In this document: in pieces, positions 17,712 to 24,905 of the stretch
How positions within the stretch are numbered: the stretch's first letter is position 1
How the letters are laid out: the number at the start of each line of letters is the position of its first letter
NCBI GenBank assembly: GCA_035691485.1
Contig: DASSIZ010000050.1
Location: forward strand, 1-35,086
Reading direction: 5' to 3'
Length of the DNA: 35,086 nt
Origin: Terriglobales bacterium
Lineage (GTDB): Bacteria; Acidobacteriota; Terriglobia; Terriglobales; Acidobacteriaceae
Program-made: the position numbers and the translations under genes
The notes under the pieces: model-generated
The model's database searches: none
What the model was told of the DNA's origin: nothing
What the model saw: only the letters and a program-made list of their open reading frames with translations

Positions 17712-18224
17712 ATGACACCGTCAGTAAGCAGGACTTTTCTGGCCTTCGCGGCCGCAGGATTTCTGGGCCTTGCGTCCCTGTCCTTCGCGCAGGACAACGA
17801 CGATGTTGCCATTGGCCGCACGATCACCGTTGCGCCCAACGAAACTCGCGGTGATATCGCCTGCGTCCACTGTTCGGTTTACGTGCGCGGCTTGGTCAAG
17901 GGAGACATCGCAGTTTTCGATGGGCGGATCGTGATTGAGGGTGTGGTCACCGGCGACGTGGCCCTGGCGTGGGGAAATCTGCGACTCGGCGATGGCGCCC
18001 AGGTCGGCGGTGACGTGGCGGCTTTCGGTGGCGAGGTGAAGCGCAGCCCTTCGGCTACCGTGCGCGGCGACCAGGCGTCCTTTCCAAGGGGCAAGTTTAT
18101 GGTCGCCGCCATTTTTGCCCTGGCGTGCTTCGGCGCTGTGATCGTCCTCATTCTATGGCTGCTCATGTGGCTGTTCCAGCGCGGCCGACCTGGGCCTGCT
18201 CCGCAGGTGGCCGGTCGAACCTAG
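17712..18224 (+). CDS. Exported bactofilin-like (polymer-forming) protein with C-terminal membrane helix
   Basis: This 170-residue protein has a signal peptide (MTPSVSRTFLAFAAAGFLGLASLSFAQ, cleaved near residue 27). Short beta-helix-type repeats follow (about 35-120): V-x-GLVKGDIAVFDG, VIEGVVTGDVALAWG, VGGDVAAFGG. These are like bactofilins/polymer-forming cytoskeletal proteins. A membrane helix lies near the end (about 130-155, FMVAAIFALACFGAVIVLILWLL). A pair of cysteines (ACVHC) lies just before the repeats. Known bactofilins are cytoplasmic and lack a signal peptide, so this layout places the repeat domain outside the inner membrane. The ribosome site GGAGGG (17701-17706) precedes the ATG. 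It ends 7 bp from the convergent phosphatase gene. Confidence 0.72.
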   Translation: MTPSVSRTFLAFAAAGFLGLASLSFAQDNDDVAIGRTITVAPNETRGDIACVHCSVYVRGLVKGDIAVFDGRIVIEGVVTGDVALAWGNLRLGDGAQVGGDVAAFGGEVKRSPSATVRGDQASFPRGKFMVAAIFALACFGAVIVLILWLLMWLFQRGRPGPAPQVAGRT

Positions 18225-18231
18225 CCGCAGA

Positions 18232-19404
18232 CTAGATCAGTCGCACGGCCATGCAGGTGATGTCGTCGTGCTGGCTGGCCTGTCCGGAGAAGATCTTCAG
18301 CTCACCCATCAAGCTGTCCACCAATCCTTGCGCGCTCATCGAACAGCAGCGCTGAACCAGCGGTATGAGGCGAGCTTCCTCGTATTCCTGGCCGCGCTCG
18401 TTCACCGCTTCCACCACGCCGTCAGTAAAAATCACCAGCATGTCGCCGGGCCGCAGCACCGCACTGCCGCACAGGTACGGGGGTTCGTTTTGAATGCCGA
18501 GAGGCACGCCGCCGACCTCCAGGCGCTCCATCGTGCCGCCAGCGCGCCGCAGCAGAGGCGCATTGTGACCGGCATTGCAGTACGTCAATACGCCGGTGTG
18601 GGGATGCAAGAGCGCCAAAAACGCGGTGGTGAAGCGCCGGCCACCGAGACTGTTGGCGCAGGCGTAGCGGTTGAGTCCGGCTACCAGTTCGGGAAGTGTA
18701 TGCGCGGTGGTCGCCAGCGTGCGCAGGCTCGCTTGCAGAGTGGCCATCAGCAGCGCCGCGGGCAGGCTTTTCCCGGCAACATCGGCGACCACCAGCAGCA
18801 CGTCAGACGTTGGTTCCTCCGGTTGCGTCGGCAGCACGTCGTAGTAATCTCCGGCTACGGTGTTTGCCGGGCGAGACACGAACGCAACATCCAATCCCGC
18901 AATCTGCGGCGGCTTCTCAGGCACGAGCCAATGCTGGATTTCCCGCGCGATCTCCAGGTCGCGTTTCATGGTGACCCGATCCGCGATCTCCAGCACCAAC
19001 AGGCCCAGCAGCATCAGCCCGCCCCAGAATGCAAGGCTGCTCCCGCCCACGTTCACACCTCGGTCGGAAACCTGCAACTGGAAGACGGGCACTGCCAGGA
19101 ATACCACCGCCAGGATCAGGATAATGCGCCGCGCCGGAGACAGTTTCATCAGCACGGCCCAGAAGAATTGCTTGCTCAATGCCCAGAACCGCCGGCCGCG
19201 ACGCAGGCCTTCCACATCGCCGCGCTTGAATTCGCGCGAGTACAAGCTGTAGCTGGTACGCGCCTCTTGAACGAACTGCGACCAGAGCTGGTTGAGCTCC
19301 AGTCCTTCGCTGACGCGCTCCCAAAAATCCTTCGCCCGTCGCTTGAAGGGGACCGGCGGGGGAGGGACGGAAGGAGGACGCGAGGCGGGGGCGGTGGCTG
19401 CCAT
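18232..19404 (-). CDS. SpoIIE-family (PP2C-type) membrane serine phosphatase
   Basis: This 390-residue protein begins with a Pro-rich tail (PPSVPPPPVP), then two membrane helices (about 91-111 and 124-142), then the phosphatase (about 150-390). Metal-site motifs are present: VAGDYYD (Asp186), VADVAGKS (Asp208), FTDGVVEA and the final HDDITCMAVR. Families of this type (RsbU/SpoIIE) act on phosphorylated anti-anti-sigma factors. No STAS or anti-sigma gene is next to it. The N-terminal sensor is short and without a recognised domain. The ATG at 19402-19404 has no ribosome site, and a TATAAT box lies 7 nt upstream. It is divergent from the tetR operon. Confidence 0.9.
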   Translation of the reverse strand: MAATAPASRPPSVPPPPVPFKRRAKDFWERVSEGLELNQLWSQFVQEARTSYSLYSREFKRGDVEGLRRGRRFWALSKQFFWAVLMKLSPARRIILILAVVFLAVPVFQLQVSDRGVNVGGSSLAFWGGLMLLGLLVLEIADRVTMKRDLEIAREIQHWLVPEKPPQIAGLDVAFVSRPANTVAGDYYDVLPTQPEEPTSDVLLVVADVAGKSLPAALLMATLQASLRTLATTAHTLPELVAGLNRYACANSLGGRRFTTAFLALLHPHTGVLTYCNAGHNAPLLRRAGGTMERLEVGGVPLGIQNEPPYLCGSAVLRPGDMLVIFTDGVVEAVNERGQEYEEARLIPLVQRCCSMSAQGLVDSLMGELKIFSGQASQHDDITCMAVRLI

Positions 19405-19408
19405 TTTT

Positions 19409-19430
19409 GTGATTATAAGGGGTGAATCAC
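19409..19430 (-). promoter_or_regulatory. -10 box of the phosphatase gene, framed by an inverted repeat
   Basis: On the minus strand TATAAT (19412-19417) lies 7 nt before the phosphatase ATG, so the transcript is probably leaderless. The box overlaps one arm of a perfect 6-bp inverted repeat, GTGATT (19409-19414) and AATCAC (19425-19430). A repressor bound there would block the promoter. The -35 region is weak. Confidence 0.5.
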
Positions 19431-19471
19431 AGTTTCAGGCCGGGCATGGAAAGAAGGAAATCTATTGTCGC

Positions 19472-19501
19472 TTGCATCCGGGAGGCGCCTTTTGTTATCA
19501 T
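19472..19501 (+). promoter_or_regulatory. Promoter of the tetR-efflux operon
   Basis: TTGCAT (19472-19477) and TATCAT (19496-19501) are 18 nt apart. The expected transcription start, near 19508, lies inside the palindrome at 19501-19518, and the ATG follows at 19522, so the leader is only about 14 nt. Confidence 0.5.
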
Positions 19502-19518
19502 AACTAACCAGTTAGTTA
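19501..19518. promoter_or_regulatory. TetR operator (predicted autorepression site)
   Basis: TAACTAACCAGTTAGTTA is a perfect inverted repeat: 8-bp arms TAACTAAC/GTTAGTTA around CA. Its size and symmetry fit a TetR-dimer site. It touches the -10 box and covers the expected transcription start of the tetR operon, and ends 3 nt before the tetR ATG. Binding by the TetR protein encoded here is inference. Confidence 0.75.
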
Positions 19519-19521
19519 ATT

Positions 19522-20205
19522 ATGGCGACGATGACTAAATCGAGATCGCTGGGCACGCGCGGGCAGCCCGAGCAGACGCGCGCCGCCATCCTGAATGCCG
19601 CCATCGCGGAATTTGCCCGCGAGGGCGTGGCCGGCGCGCGCACCGACGCCATCGCCCGCGGCGCCAAGGTCAACAAGGCCCTGCTCTACTACTACTTCCG
19701 AAATAAGGAAACCCTTTATGGCGCGGCGCTGGATTCGGTCTTCGCCGGCCTGACGGAGCGCATCTCGGCGGTGCTGGACCTTGACCTTTCCCCGCGCGAA
19801 GCCATTCTGGGATTTGTCGGAGCGCACTTCGATTACATCGCCAGCCACCCCGCGTTTCCGCGCATGGTGCAACGGGAGATGATGCGCGTGGGGCGCAGAG
19901 GCTCCCCGCACCTCAAGCGCATTGTCGAGACTTATCTGCGGCCCACCTTCATGCGCTTGCGCGAGGTGATGCTGGCAGGAATGGCCCGCGGTGACATCCG
20001 CAAGCTGGACCCGATGGAAGTGATGCCGTCGCTGATCGCACTCAATATCTTCCACGTCACTTCGATTCCCATGATGCAGTTGCTGGCGCCAGGCATTGAC
20101 CCTCTTTCGCCGGAGCGCGTGGCAAAGCGGCGCGCCGCCGTGCTGGACTTCATCTCCGCCGCCATCTTCACCGCGCCAGGATCGCCTACGGAGGCCAGAC
20201 GATGA
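19522..20205 (+). CDS. TetR/AcrR-family repressor of the efflux operon
   Basis: This 227-residue regulator has the N-terminal helix-turn-helix typical of TetR (about 18-64): TRAAILNAAIAEFAREGVAG, then ARTDAIARGAKVNKALLYYYFRNKETLYG. The rest is the helical ligand-binding and dimer domain. It probably represses its own operon through the palindrome just upstream and is released by a substrate of the pump. The ATG at 19522 has no ribosome site; a second ATG is at 19531. Its stop overlaps the next gene's start by ATGA (20202-20205), so it is the first gene of a tightly coupled four-gene operon. Confidence 0.93.
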   Translation: MATMTKSRSLGTRGQPEQTRAAILNAAIAEFAREGVAGARTDAIARGAKVNKALLYYYFRNKETLYGAALDSVFAGLTERISAVLDLDLSPREAILGFVGAHFDYIASHPAFPRMVQREMMRVGRRGSPHLKRIVETYLRPTFMRLREVMLAGMARGDIRKLDPMEVMPSLIALNIFHVTSIPMMQLLAPGIDPLSPERVAKRRAAVLDFISAAIFTAPGSPTEARR

Positions 20206-21296
20206 AGGGCAGCCGTTTCTTGATCGTTCTCGTCGTCATGCTGGCGGTTGCGGTCGGCTACTACTTCGCCACCACGAACCGCGACGGTGGCCTGGTGCTG
20301 GTTGGCACGGTCGATGCCAACCAGGTGATCGTGAGCGCCAAAATCCAGGGGCGCATTGAGAAGTTGCTGGTGGACGAAGGTACCCCGGTCAAGCAGGGCG
20401 ACGTGATCGCGGTGCTCGACTCTGCGGAACTGGAAGCGCAGAAGCGCGCCGCGGCCGACACCATCGCCGGCCTGCGCTCGCAGGTGACCGGCACCCGCGC
20501 CACTGAGTTGATGACGCGCGGCTCCACCTCCAGTGATGTCGTCAACGCGCGCGCCCGTCTGCAATCGGTACAGAGCCAACTCACGATGTCGGAAGCCAAT
20601 CTCGAGCAGGTCTCCGCTGATACCGACCGTACCGTGTCGCTGGCCGACCAGGGCGTGGCTTCGCGGCAGGACCGTGATCGCGCGGTGGCGGCGTTGAAGT
20701 CCGCCAAGGCCAACGTGCAGTCTCTGCGTGACCAGGTGCGCGCCGCCGAAGCTGACCTGGCCTCCGCCGAAGCGCGCCTGCACAACACGCGCGCCGCCGA
20801 AAGCAACGTTGCCTCCACGCGGGCACAAATGATGAACGCCGAGGCGCAGCTTGCGCAAGCCGACACGCGGCTGGGGTATACGCGGGTGGTGGCGCCCATT
20901 GCCGGCGTTGTCTCGCTGCGCGCCGCGCGCCAGGGAGAGGTGGTCAATCCCGGTGTGCCCATCGTCACCCTGGTGGACTTGTCCGATACCTGGGTTCGGG
21001 CTGCCGTGCCGGAAACCTATGCCGACAAAATTGCGCTCGGCGACACCCTCAATATCCGCATGCCCAGCGGCGCCGTCATTCCCGGGAAAGTCATTTTCAA
21101 GAACACCGAGGGAGACTTTGCCACGCAACGCGACGTCAGCCGCAGCAAGCGCGACATCAAGACGGTTGCGTTCAAGCTCCGCATCGACAACCAGGGCATG
21201 AAGTACGCCACCGGCATGACTGCCGAAGTACTGGTGCCTGCTTCCAAGCTCAACGCCGCCTCGCCTCCAGCGCCGGCAACAGGACAGGGCAAGTGA
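20202..21296 (+). CDS. HlyD-family membrane fusion protein
   Basis: This 364-residue protein has one N-terminal membrane helix (about 5-23, FLIVLVVMLAVAVGYYFAT). The barrel-sandwich (lipoyl) half-motif is at about 30-75 (GTVDANQVIVSAKIQGRIEKLLVDEGTPVKQGDVIAVLD). A long alpha-helical hairpin coiled coil rich in Ala and Gln follows (about 75-225). The second lipoyl half is LGYTRVVAPIAGVVSLRAARQGEVVNPG, and a beta-barrel follows. It links the inner-membrane ABC pump to an outer-membrane channel, as in EmrA/YhiI-type systems. No TolC-like gene is in the window. It overlaps tetR by 4 bp at its start and the ATPase at its end. Confidence 0.93.
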   Translation: MKGSRFLIVLVVMLAVAVGYYFATTNRDGGLVLVGTVDANQVIVSAKIQGRIEKLLVDEGTPVKQGDVIAVLDSAELEAQKRAAADTIAGLRSQVTGTRATELMTRGSTSSDVVNARARLQSVQSQLTMSEANLEQVSADTDRTVSLADQGVASRQDRDRAVAALKSAKANVQSLRDQVRAAEADLASAEARLHNTRAAESNVASTRAQMMNAEAQLAQADTRLGYTRVVAPIAGVVSLRAARQGEVVNPGVPIVTLVDLSDTWVRAAVPETYADKIALGDTLNIRMPSGAVIPGKVIFKNTEGDFATQRDVSRSKRDIKTVAFKLRIDNQGMKYATGMTAEVLVPASKLNAASPPAPATGQGK

Positions 21297-22336
21297 CCAG
21301 CGATACGACAATCCGGGAAACAGCGCGGCCTGCTGCCGGTGGTCCCCCGGCCATCGCCGTCGAGAACATCACGAAAAAGTATGGCGACTTCACCGCCGTG
21401 GATGGCGTGTCATTCAGCGTTGCGGAGGGAGAGATCTTCGGCTTGTTGGGTCCGAACGGTGCCGGCAAGTCCACCTTGATCCGCATGATGACCACGCTCA
21501 TACCGATCACCGGCGGTAAGGCATTCATCGCCGGGCACGACGTGCAGAAGGAGGCGAACGAGGCGCGGCGTTCCATCGGCGTCATTCCGCAGGCCATGAC
21601 CAGCGATATTGATCTCACGGTAGAAGAGAACCTGAGCATCTACGCCAAACTCTACGGCGTACCCCGCGAGGAGCGCGAGCGCGCGATCAACGATCTGCTG
21701 GAGCAAGTGGAGCTGACCAAGTGGCGCCGCGCCCAGACCAAGACCCTTTCCGGCGGCATGCGGCGGCGGCTGGAAGTCGCGCGCGGGCTGGTACACAGCC
21801 CCAAAATCTTTTTTCTCGACGAGCCGACCACCGGCCTGGACCCCGTCTCCCGGGTTGCGGTTTGGGAGATGCTCACCCACATCAAGGAACAGCGCCGCTT
21901 GACCATGCTGATCACCACCCACTACATGGATGAGGCCGATCGCCTGTGCGACCGCATCGCCATCGTGGATCACGGAAAACTGGTAGCGCTGGACACGCCC
22001 CTGGCTTTGAAGGCGAGTGTGCCGGCGGAAAACGTCATCGAAGTCCAGTTCGCGAAGACGCCGCCGGATTGGGAGCGCATGCTGCAGGCCCTGCCCAAGG
22101 TCAACTCGGTGCAGCCCGAGGGCGCGGGCATGTACCGCATTCTTTCCGCCGGCGCCGACAGTGTCACCGCGCTGGTGGAGTGCGCGTTGTCAGCCGATGT
22201 CGTCATCAAGTCGCTTTCCGTGCAGAGCACCACCCTGGACGATGTGTTCGTTCACTACACGGGGCGGCAGTTGCGCGACGAACAGGTCAAGGCCTTCGGG
22301 TTCGTCATGCCCGACCGCCCGGGGATGCGTCCATGA
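21293..22336 (+). CDS. ABC-2 exporter ATP-binding protein
   Basis: This 347-residue ATPase has a full motif set: Walker A GPNGAGKST (53-61), signature LSGGM (152-156), Walker B FFLDEP (173-178) and the switch His210 in TTHYMDEAD. The C-terminal part (about 240-347) is a domain typical of drug/NodI-type exporters. It energises the permease encoded next. It starts with GTG in a GTGA overlap with the HlyD stop and ends in an ATGA overlap with the permease start. Residues 1-20 are an unconserved lead-in. Confidence 0.95.
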   Translation: MTSDTTIRETARPAAGGPPAIAVENITKKYGDFTAVDGVSFSVAEGEIFGLLGPNGAGKSTLIRMMTTLIPITGGKAFIAGHDVQKEANEARRSIGVIPQAMTSDIDLTVEENLSIYAKLYGVPREERERAINDLLEQVELTKWRRAQTKTLSGGMRRRLEVARGLVHSPKIFFLDEPTTGLDPVSRVAVWEMLTHIKEQRRLTMLITTHYMDEADRLCDRIAIVDHGKLVALDTPLALKASVPAENVIEVQFAKTPPDWERMLQALPKVNSVQPEGAGMYRILSAGADSVTALVECALSADVVIKSLSVQSTTLDDVFVHYTGRQLRDEQVKAFGFVMPDRPGMRP

Positions 22337-23445
22337 ACCGCATGTGGGCCATCGTCGAACGCGAACTGCGCAAGTTTCTACGCTCCCCAGCGCTGATGCT
22401 GGTCTCCCTGGTGTTTCCCCTGATTCAGCTCATCGTGCTGGGCAATGCTTTCGGCGGCAAGATTCGCGACGCACGCCTCGGAATCGTCGACCAGGACGGC
22501 GGGGTGCAGTCGTTGCGCATCAAGGAGGCGTTTAATTCCGTTGCCGCCAACGTCCGCACCTTCGTGCCGGTCTATTACGACAACGACAAGCTGGCGATGC
22601 AGGATGTCAAGAACGGCAAGATCGATGGCGCGCTCATCATCCCGCCACAGTATTCGCGCCGGCTCTATGCCGAGGAAGATCCGCGGATCGCCCTCGTGGT
22701 GGACAACAGCGACAACTTCGTGAGTTCCGCGCTGGAGCAGAAGCTCACCGAACTGACCCGGGCGCTGAACACCCCCGACGTAGAACCACGCGTCGTGCAG
22801 CAGGTCGCTCTCGATGTTGTCGAGCTCTATCCTTATATCGAGTACATGAAGTACCTGCTGCCGGGATCGATCACGCTGGCCATGTTTGTTTCCGTGATGA
22901 TCGGCGGCGGCATGCTCTACATCGACGACAAGGCGCGCGGCATCCACGAAGGCTTTTTGGTCACGCCGATCACCAAGCTGGAACTGATCCTGGGGCTGAA
23001 CACGGCGGGCGCGCTCAAGGCGATTGCTTCCGGCATTGTCATCACCGTCGTCGGCTCGCTGCTCGCCGGCGTGAGCGCGACGTTCCGCCCGCAGCAGGCC
23101 GTGTTGCTGGCGCTGCTCATCCTGGTGACGTCGCTCGCCTTTAACACCATGATGTTCCTGTTCATGGTGCGCGTGGAGGACCCGCTGGTGCCGCGCGCCA
23201 CCTTTGGCGTGCTCAACACGCTCTTGTTCTTCCCCAGCGGCGCGATTTACCCGATCAACGCATTTCCCAAGTGGTTGCAGGTGATCGCCATCGCGGATCC
23301 GTTTTCTTACGCCGTGCACGCCTTCAAGGCGCTGCTGCTGAAAGAGGCGGGATTCGCGGCCATTTGGCACGATCTGCTCTTCCTGACCCTGTTTGCCGCC
23401 ATCATGATTTCCATCGCCACGCCGCTGTTCAAGCGCACCCTGTAG
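22333..23445 (+). CDS. ABC-2 type exporter permease
   Basis: This 370-residue membrane protein has a first helix at about 19-40 (ALMLVSLVFPLIQLIVLGNAFG), then a periplasmic domain (about 45-180). A cluster of five helices follows (from SITLAMFVSVMIGGGMLYI to FLTLFAAIMISIATPLF). This is the YhhJ/YbhR type that pairs with HlyD proteins in drug or toxin export. I chose the ATG at 22333 from the ATGA overlap and from its good fit to family N-termini (MNRMWAIVERELRKFLRSPAL); the frame is open further upstream only by chance. No clear terminator follows. Confidence 0.93.
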   Translation: MNRMWAIVERELRKFLRSPALMLVSLVFPLIQLIVLGNAFGGKIRDARLGIVDQDGGVQSLRIKEAFNSVAANVRTFVPVYYDNDKLAMQDVKNGKIDGALIIPPQYSRRLYAEEDPRIALVVDNSDNFVSSALEQKLTELTRALNTPDVEPRVVQQVALDVVELYPYIEYMKYLLPGSITLAMFVSVMIGGGMLYIDDKARGIHEGFLVTPITKLELILGLNTAGALKAIASGIVITVVGSLLAGVSATFRPQQAVLLALLILVTSLAFNTMMFLFMVRVEDPLVPRATFGVLNTLLFFPSGAIYPINAFPKWLQVIAIADPFSYAVHAFKALLLKEAGFAAIWHDLLFLTLFAAIMISIATPLFKRTL

Positions 23446-23539
23446 ACCCAGCGGTCGCCGTTGACCCGTCAATCCTTGAGCCCGAAGCGTGACGCATGAC
23501 ACCTGACAGCTAGCTCCTCCCTAGCCGCTTACCCCAGAC

Positions 23540-23548
23540 TGCTATCAT
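23540..23548 (+). promoter_or_regulatory. Extended -10 promoter, likely leaderless start
   Basis: TGCTATCAT is an extended -10 element (TGn plus TATCAT). It ends 6 nt before the GTG at 23555, so the mRNA should begin at the start codon. No ribosome site is present. Confidence 0.5.
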
Positions 23549-23554
23549 TATTCC

Positions 23555-23998
23555 GTGGCCAGTACGATCTTTACCGCTCCGCAATACGATCCCCGGCGCG
23601 AGCGGCGCACCCGCATCATCATCGCGGTGGTGGTTGCCGCGATTATCGTGGTGGGGATCGTTGCCTATCTGTACCGCAACTGGCCCGAGGAGCGCGTGGT
23701 CAACCGCTTCTTTACCGCATTGGTGAACAAGGATTTCGAACAGGCCTACGCCATCTGGCTGCACGATCCCAACTGGAAGCAGCACCCCGCGAACCCGAAC
23801 TACTCCTTTCGCGAGTTCTACAATGACTGGGGTCCGGGCGGAGAGTGGGGCATCATCAAAAGCTTTCACCTGGATGGCTCCGCCAATCCCAAGCAGGGAA
23901 GCGGCGTGGTGGTGGTGGTCACGATCAATGAGCGCAAGGAGCCGGCGCGCATCTGGGTGGAAAAGCAGGATAAGACATTGACCTTCTCGCCTTACTAG
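23555..23998 (+). CDS. Small membrane-anchored protein, unknown function
   Basis: This 147-residue protein has one membrane helix (about 20-42, IIIAVVVAAIIVVGIVAYLYR) after a basic cytoplasmic N-terminus. An outside domain of about 100 residues follows, rich in aromatic residues (FFTALVNKDFEQAYAIWLHDPNWKQH, then strands ending GVVVVVTINERKEPARIWVEKQDKTLTF). The layout recalls NTF2-like/DUF4878-type lumenal domains: a pair of helices holding a growing-load motif, then a sheet. I do not recognise a named family. The GTG start is set by the promoter directly upstream. The gene stands apart from the efflux operon. Confidence 0.75.
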   Translation: MASTIFTAPQYDPRRERRTRIIIAVVVAAIIVVGIVAYLYRNWPEERVVNRFFTALVNKDFEQAYAIWLHDPNWKQHPANPNYSFREFYNDWGPGGEWGIIKSFHLDGSANPKQGSGVVVVVTINERKEPARIWVEKQDKTLTFSPY

Positions 23999-24076
23999 CT
24001 TTCAGATCAATTTACTGAGGCGCACAAACTCAGAGACAACTCGCTCGACCGTCCGCATCGTCCATTCATTCATCTT

Positions 24077-24337
24077 ATGGCGGAAGGCTTCTACTACTTC
24101 GGGTGCACGGTTTCGTTCGACTGCCCGATCTGCGGCCGCTGCAGTTCCGAGAAGCTGGTGTGCGAGGCGCGCAGCCCCGACCCGGAGCGGGTCGCGAGGT
24201 TTGTCTCCAGGCAGTCCATTGATTGCCAGCTGTGCGGCGCGGCGCAGCCAGACAGGCAAAAGCGCACGGTGCAGGTCCTGCGCTCTGATCTGAGGAGCCT
24301 TCAGCGGCTTGCTTTCACGACTCGCCAGGCTGCGTGA
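24077..24337 (+). CDS. Small CxxC (zinc-ribbon-like) protein
   Basis: The 86 residues contain C-P-I-C at 16-19 and C-Q-L-C at 50-53, 30 residues apart, plus Cys10, Cys22 and Cys29. Two CxxC knuckles are the hallmark of a zinc ribbon, so the protein probably binds zinc or forms disulfides. There is no signal peptide. The opposite strand has an open frame in the same place, but it has no cysteine pattern or family look. No clear ribosome site precedes the ATG. The hairpin at 24346-24366 lies right after the stop. Function is unknown. Confidence 0.55.
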   Translation: MAEGFYYFGCTVSFDCPICGRCSSEKLVCEARSPDPERVARFVSRQSIDCQLCGAAQPDRQKRTVQVLRSDLRSLQRLAFTTRQAA

Positions 24338-24345
24338 AATGTAAA

Positions 24346-24366
24346 CGGGGCGCTTACTGCGCCCCG
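24346..24366. terminator. Terminator hairpin between convergent genes
   Basis: CGGGGCGC (24346-24353) and GCGCCCCG (24359-24366) make a perfect 8-bp GC stem with loop TTACT. On the minus strand it is followed by TTTACATTT, so it should stop the XRE gene transcript. On the plus strand there is no T-run, so it would serve the CxxC gene only weakly. Confidence 0.72.
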
Positions 24367-24390
24367 CTCACAACAAATCTGGAAGCTGAA

Positions 24391-24741
24391 CTATTTTCCC
24401 GTGCCTGCCGCCATTTTCTTGACCATGGCCAGAACCAGCTTGCGATCGCTGTCATTCAAACTCGAGGAATAACGGCGTATCTGCGTCAGGAAGCGGATTT
24501 CGTCTTCGCTTAACTGCGGCAAGTTGCGGGTGCCGTTGTCGTGCGTATTGTCGGTGAAGAATTGCGCCAGCGGCAGTTCCATCGCGCCGGCAATCTTGGC
24601 CAGTGTGTCCAGGGACGGAATGGTATGGCCGTTTTCGACGCGTGACAGGTAGCAGCGCAACAACCCCGTGCGCTTCTCGATGTCGCCTTGTGACATGCTC
24701 TTTTGCAGACGGAAATTGCGGATCGTCTCGCCGATATTCAT
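24391..24741 (-). CDS. XRE-family transcriptional regulator
   Basis: This 116-residue protein has the Cro/C1 helix-turn-helix at about 6-60: IRNFRLQKSMSQGDIEKRTG, then LLRCYLSRVENGHTIPSLDTLAKIAGAMELPL. The C-terminal part (about 70-116) is short and helical, rich in charged residues. The start MNIGETIRN is typical of a family I know to be very common in Acidobacteria, which is why I chose the ATG at 24739-24741 over a longer frame beginning at 24849. The target is unknown. It could control the genes around it or itself. No palindrome stands out in the 164 bp upstream. Confidence 0.9.
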   Translation of the reverse strand: MNIGETIRNFRLQKSMSQGDIEKRTGLLRCYLSRVENGHTIPSLDTLAKIAGAMELPLAQFFTDNTHDNGTRNLPQLSEDEIRFLTQIRRYSSSLNDSDRKLVLAMVKKMAAGTGK

Positions 24742-24905
24742 GTTTGGTTTTTCAACACCTAGGGCTATCCGGGGGTGCGTGCATAGTAACCAGAGTAGAA
24801 CGTGGACGCAAGCACAAATTTTGTCAGTGCTGCCCCGATTTCCGTGCAAGCTTTTGGCTCCCTTATCTTAGGCAGGTAACAGGCAGATAATTAACCACTT
24901 GTACA

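Noticed and set aside
17690-17712. GTG at 17690 after a strong TAAGGAGGT ribosome site
   Set aside because: The distance is too short (1 nt), and the frame ends after about 54 codons without family features; the ATG at 17712 has a good site and a signal peptide.
21946-22332. N-terminal extension of the ABC-2 permease
   Set aside because: It overlaps the ATPase gene in another frame and reads as low-complexity residue noise; ATGA overlap at 22333 is the right start.
23509-23525. GCTAG...CTAGC as a terminator of the efflux operon
   Set aside because: Five base pairs, no T-run; too weak to call.
24002-24259. Leftward open frame opposite the CxxC mini-protein
   Set aside because: No motif, no signal, no ribosome site; the rightward frame has the two CxxC pairs.
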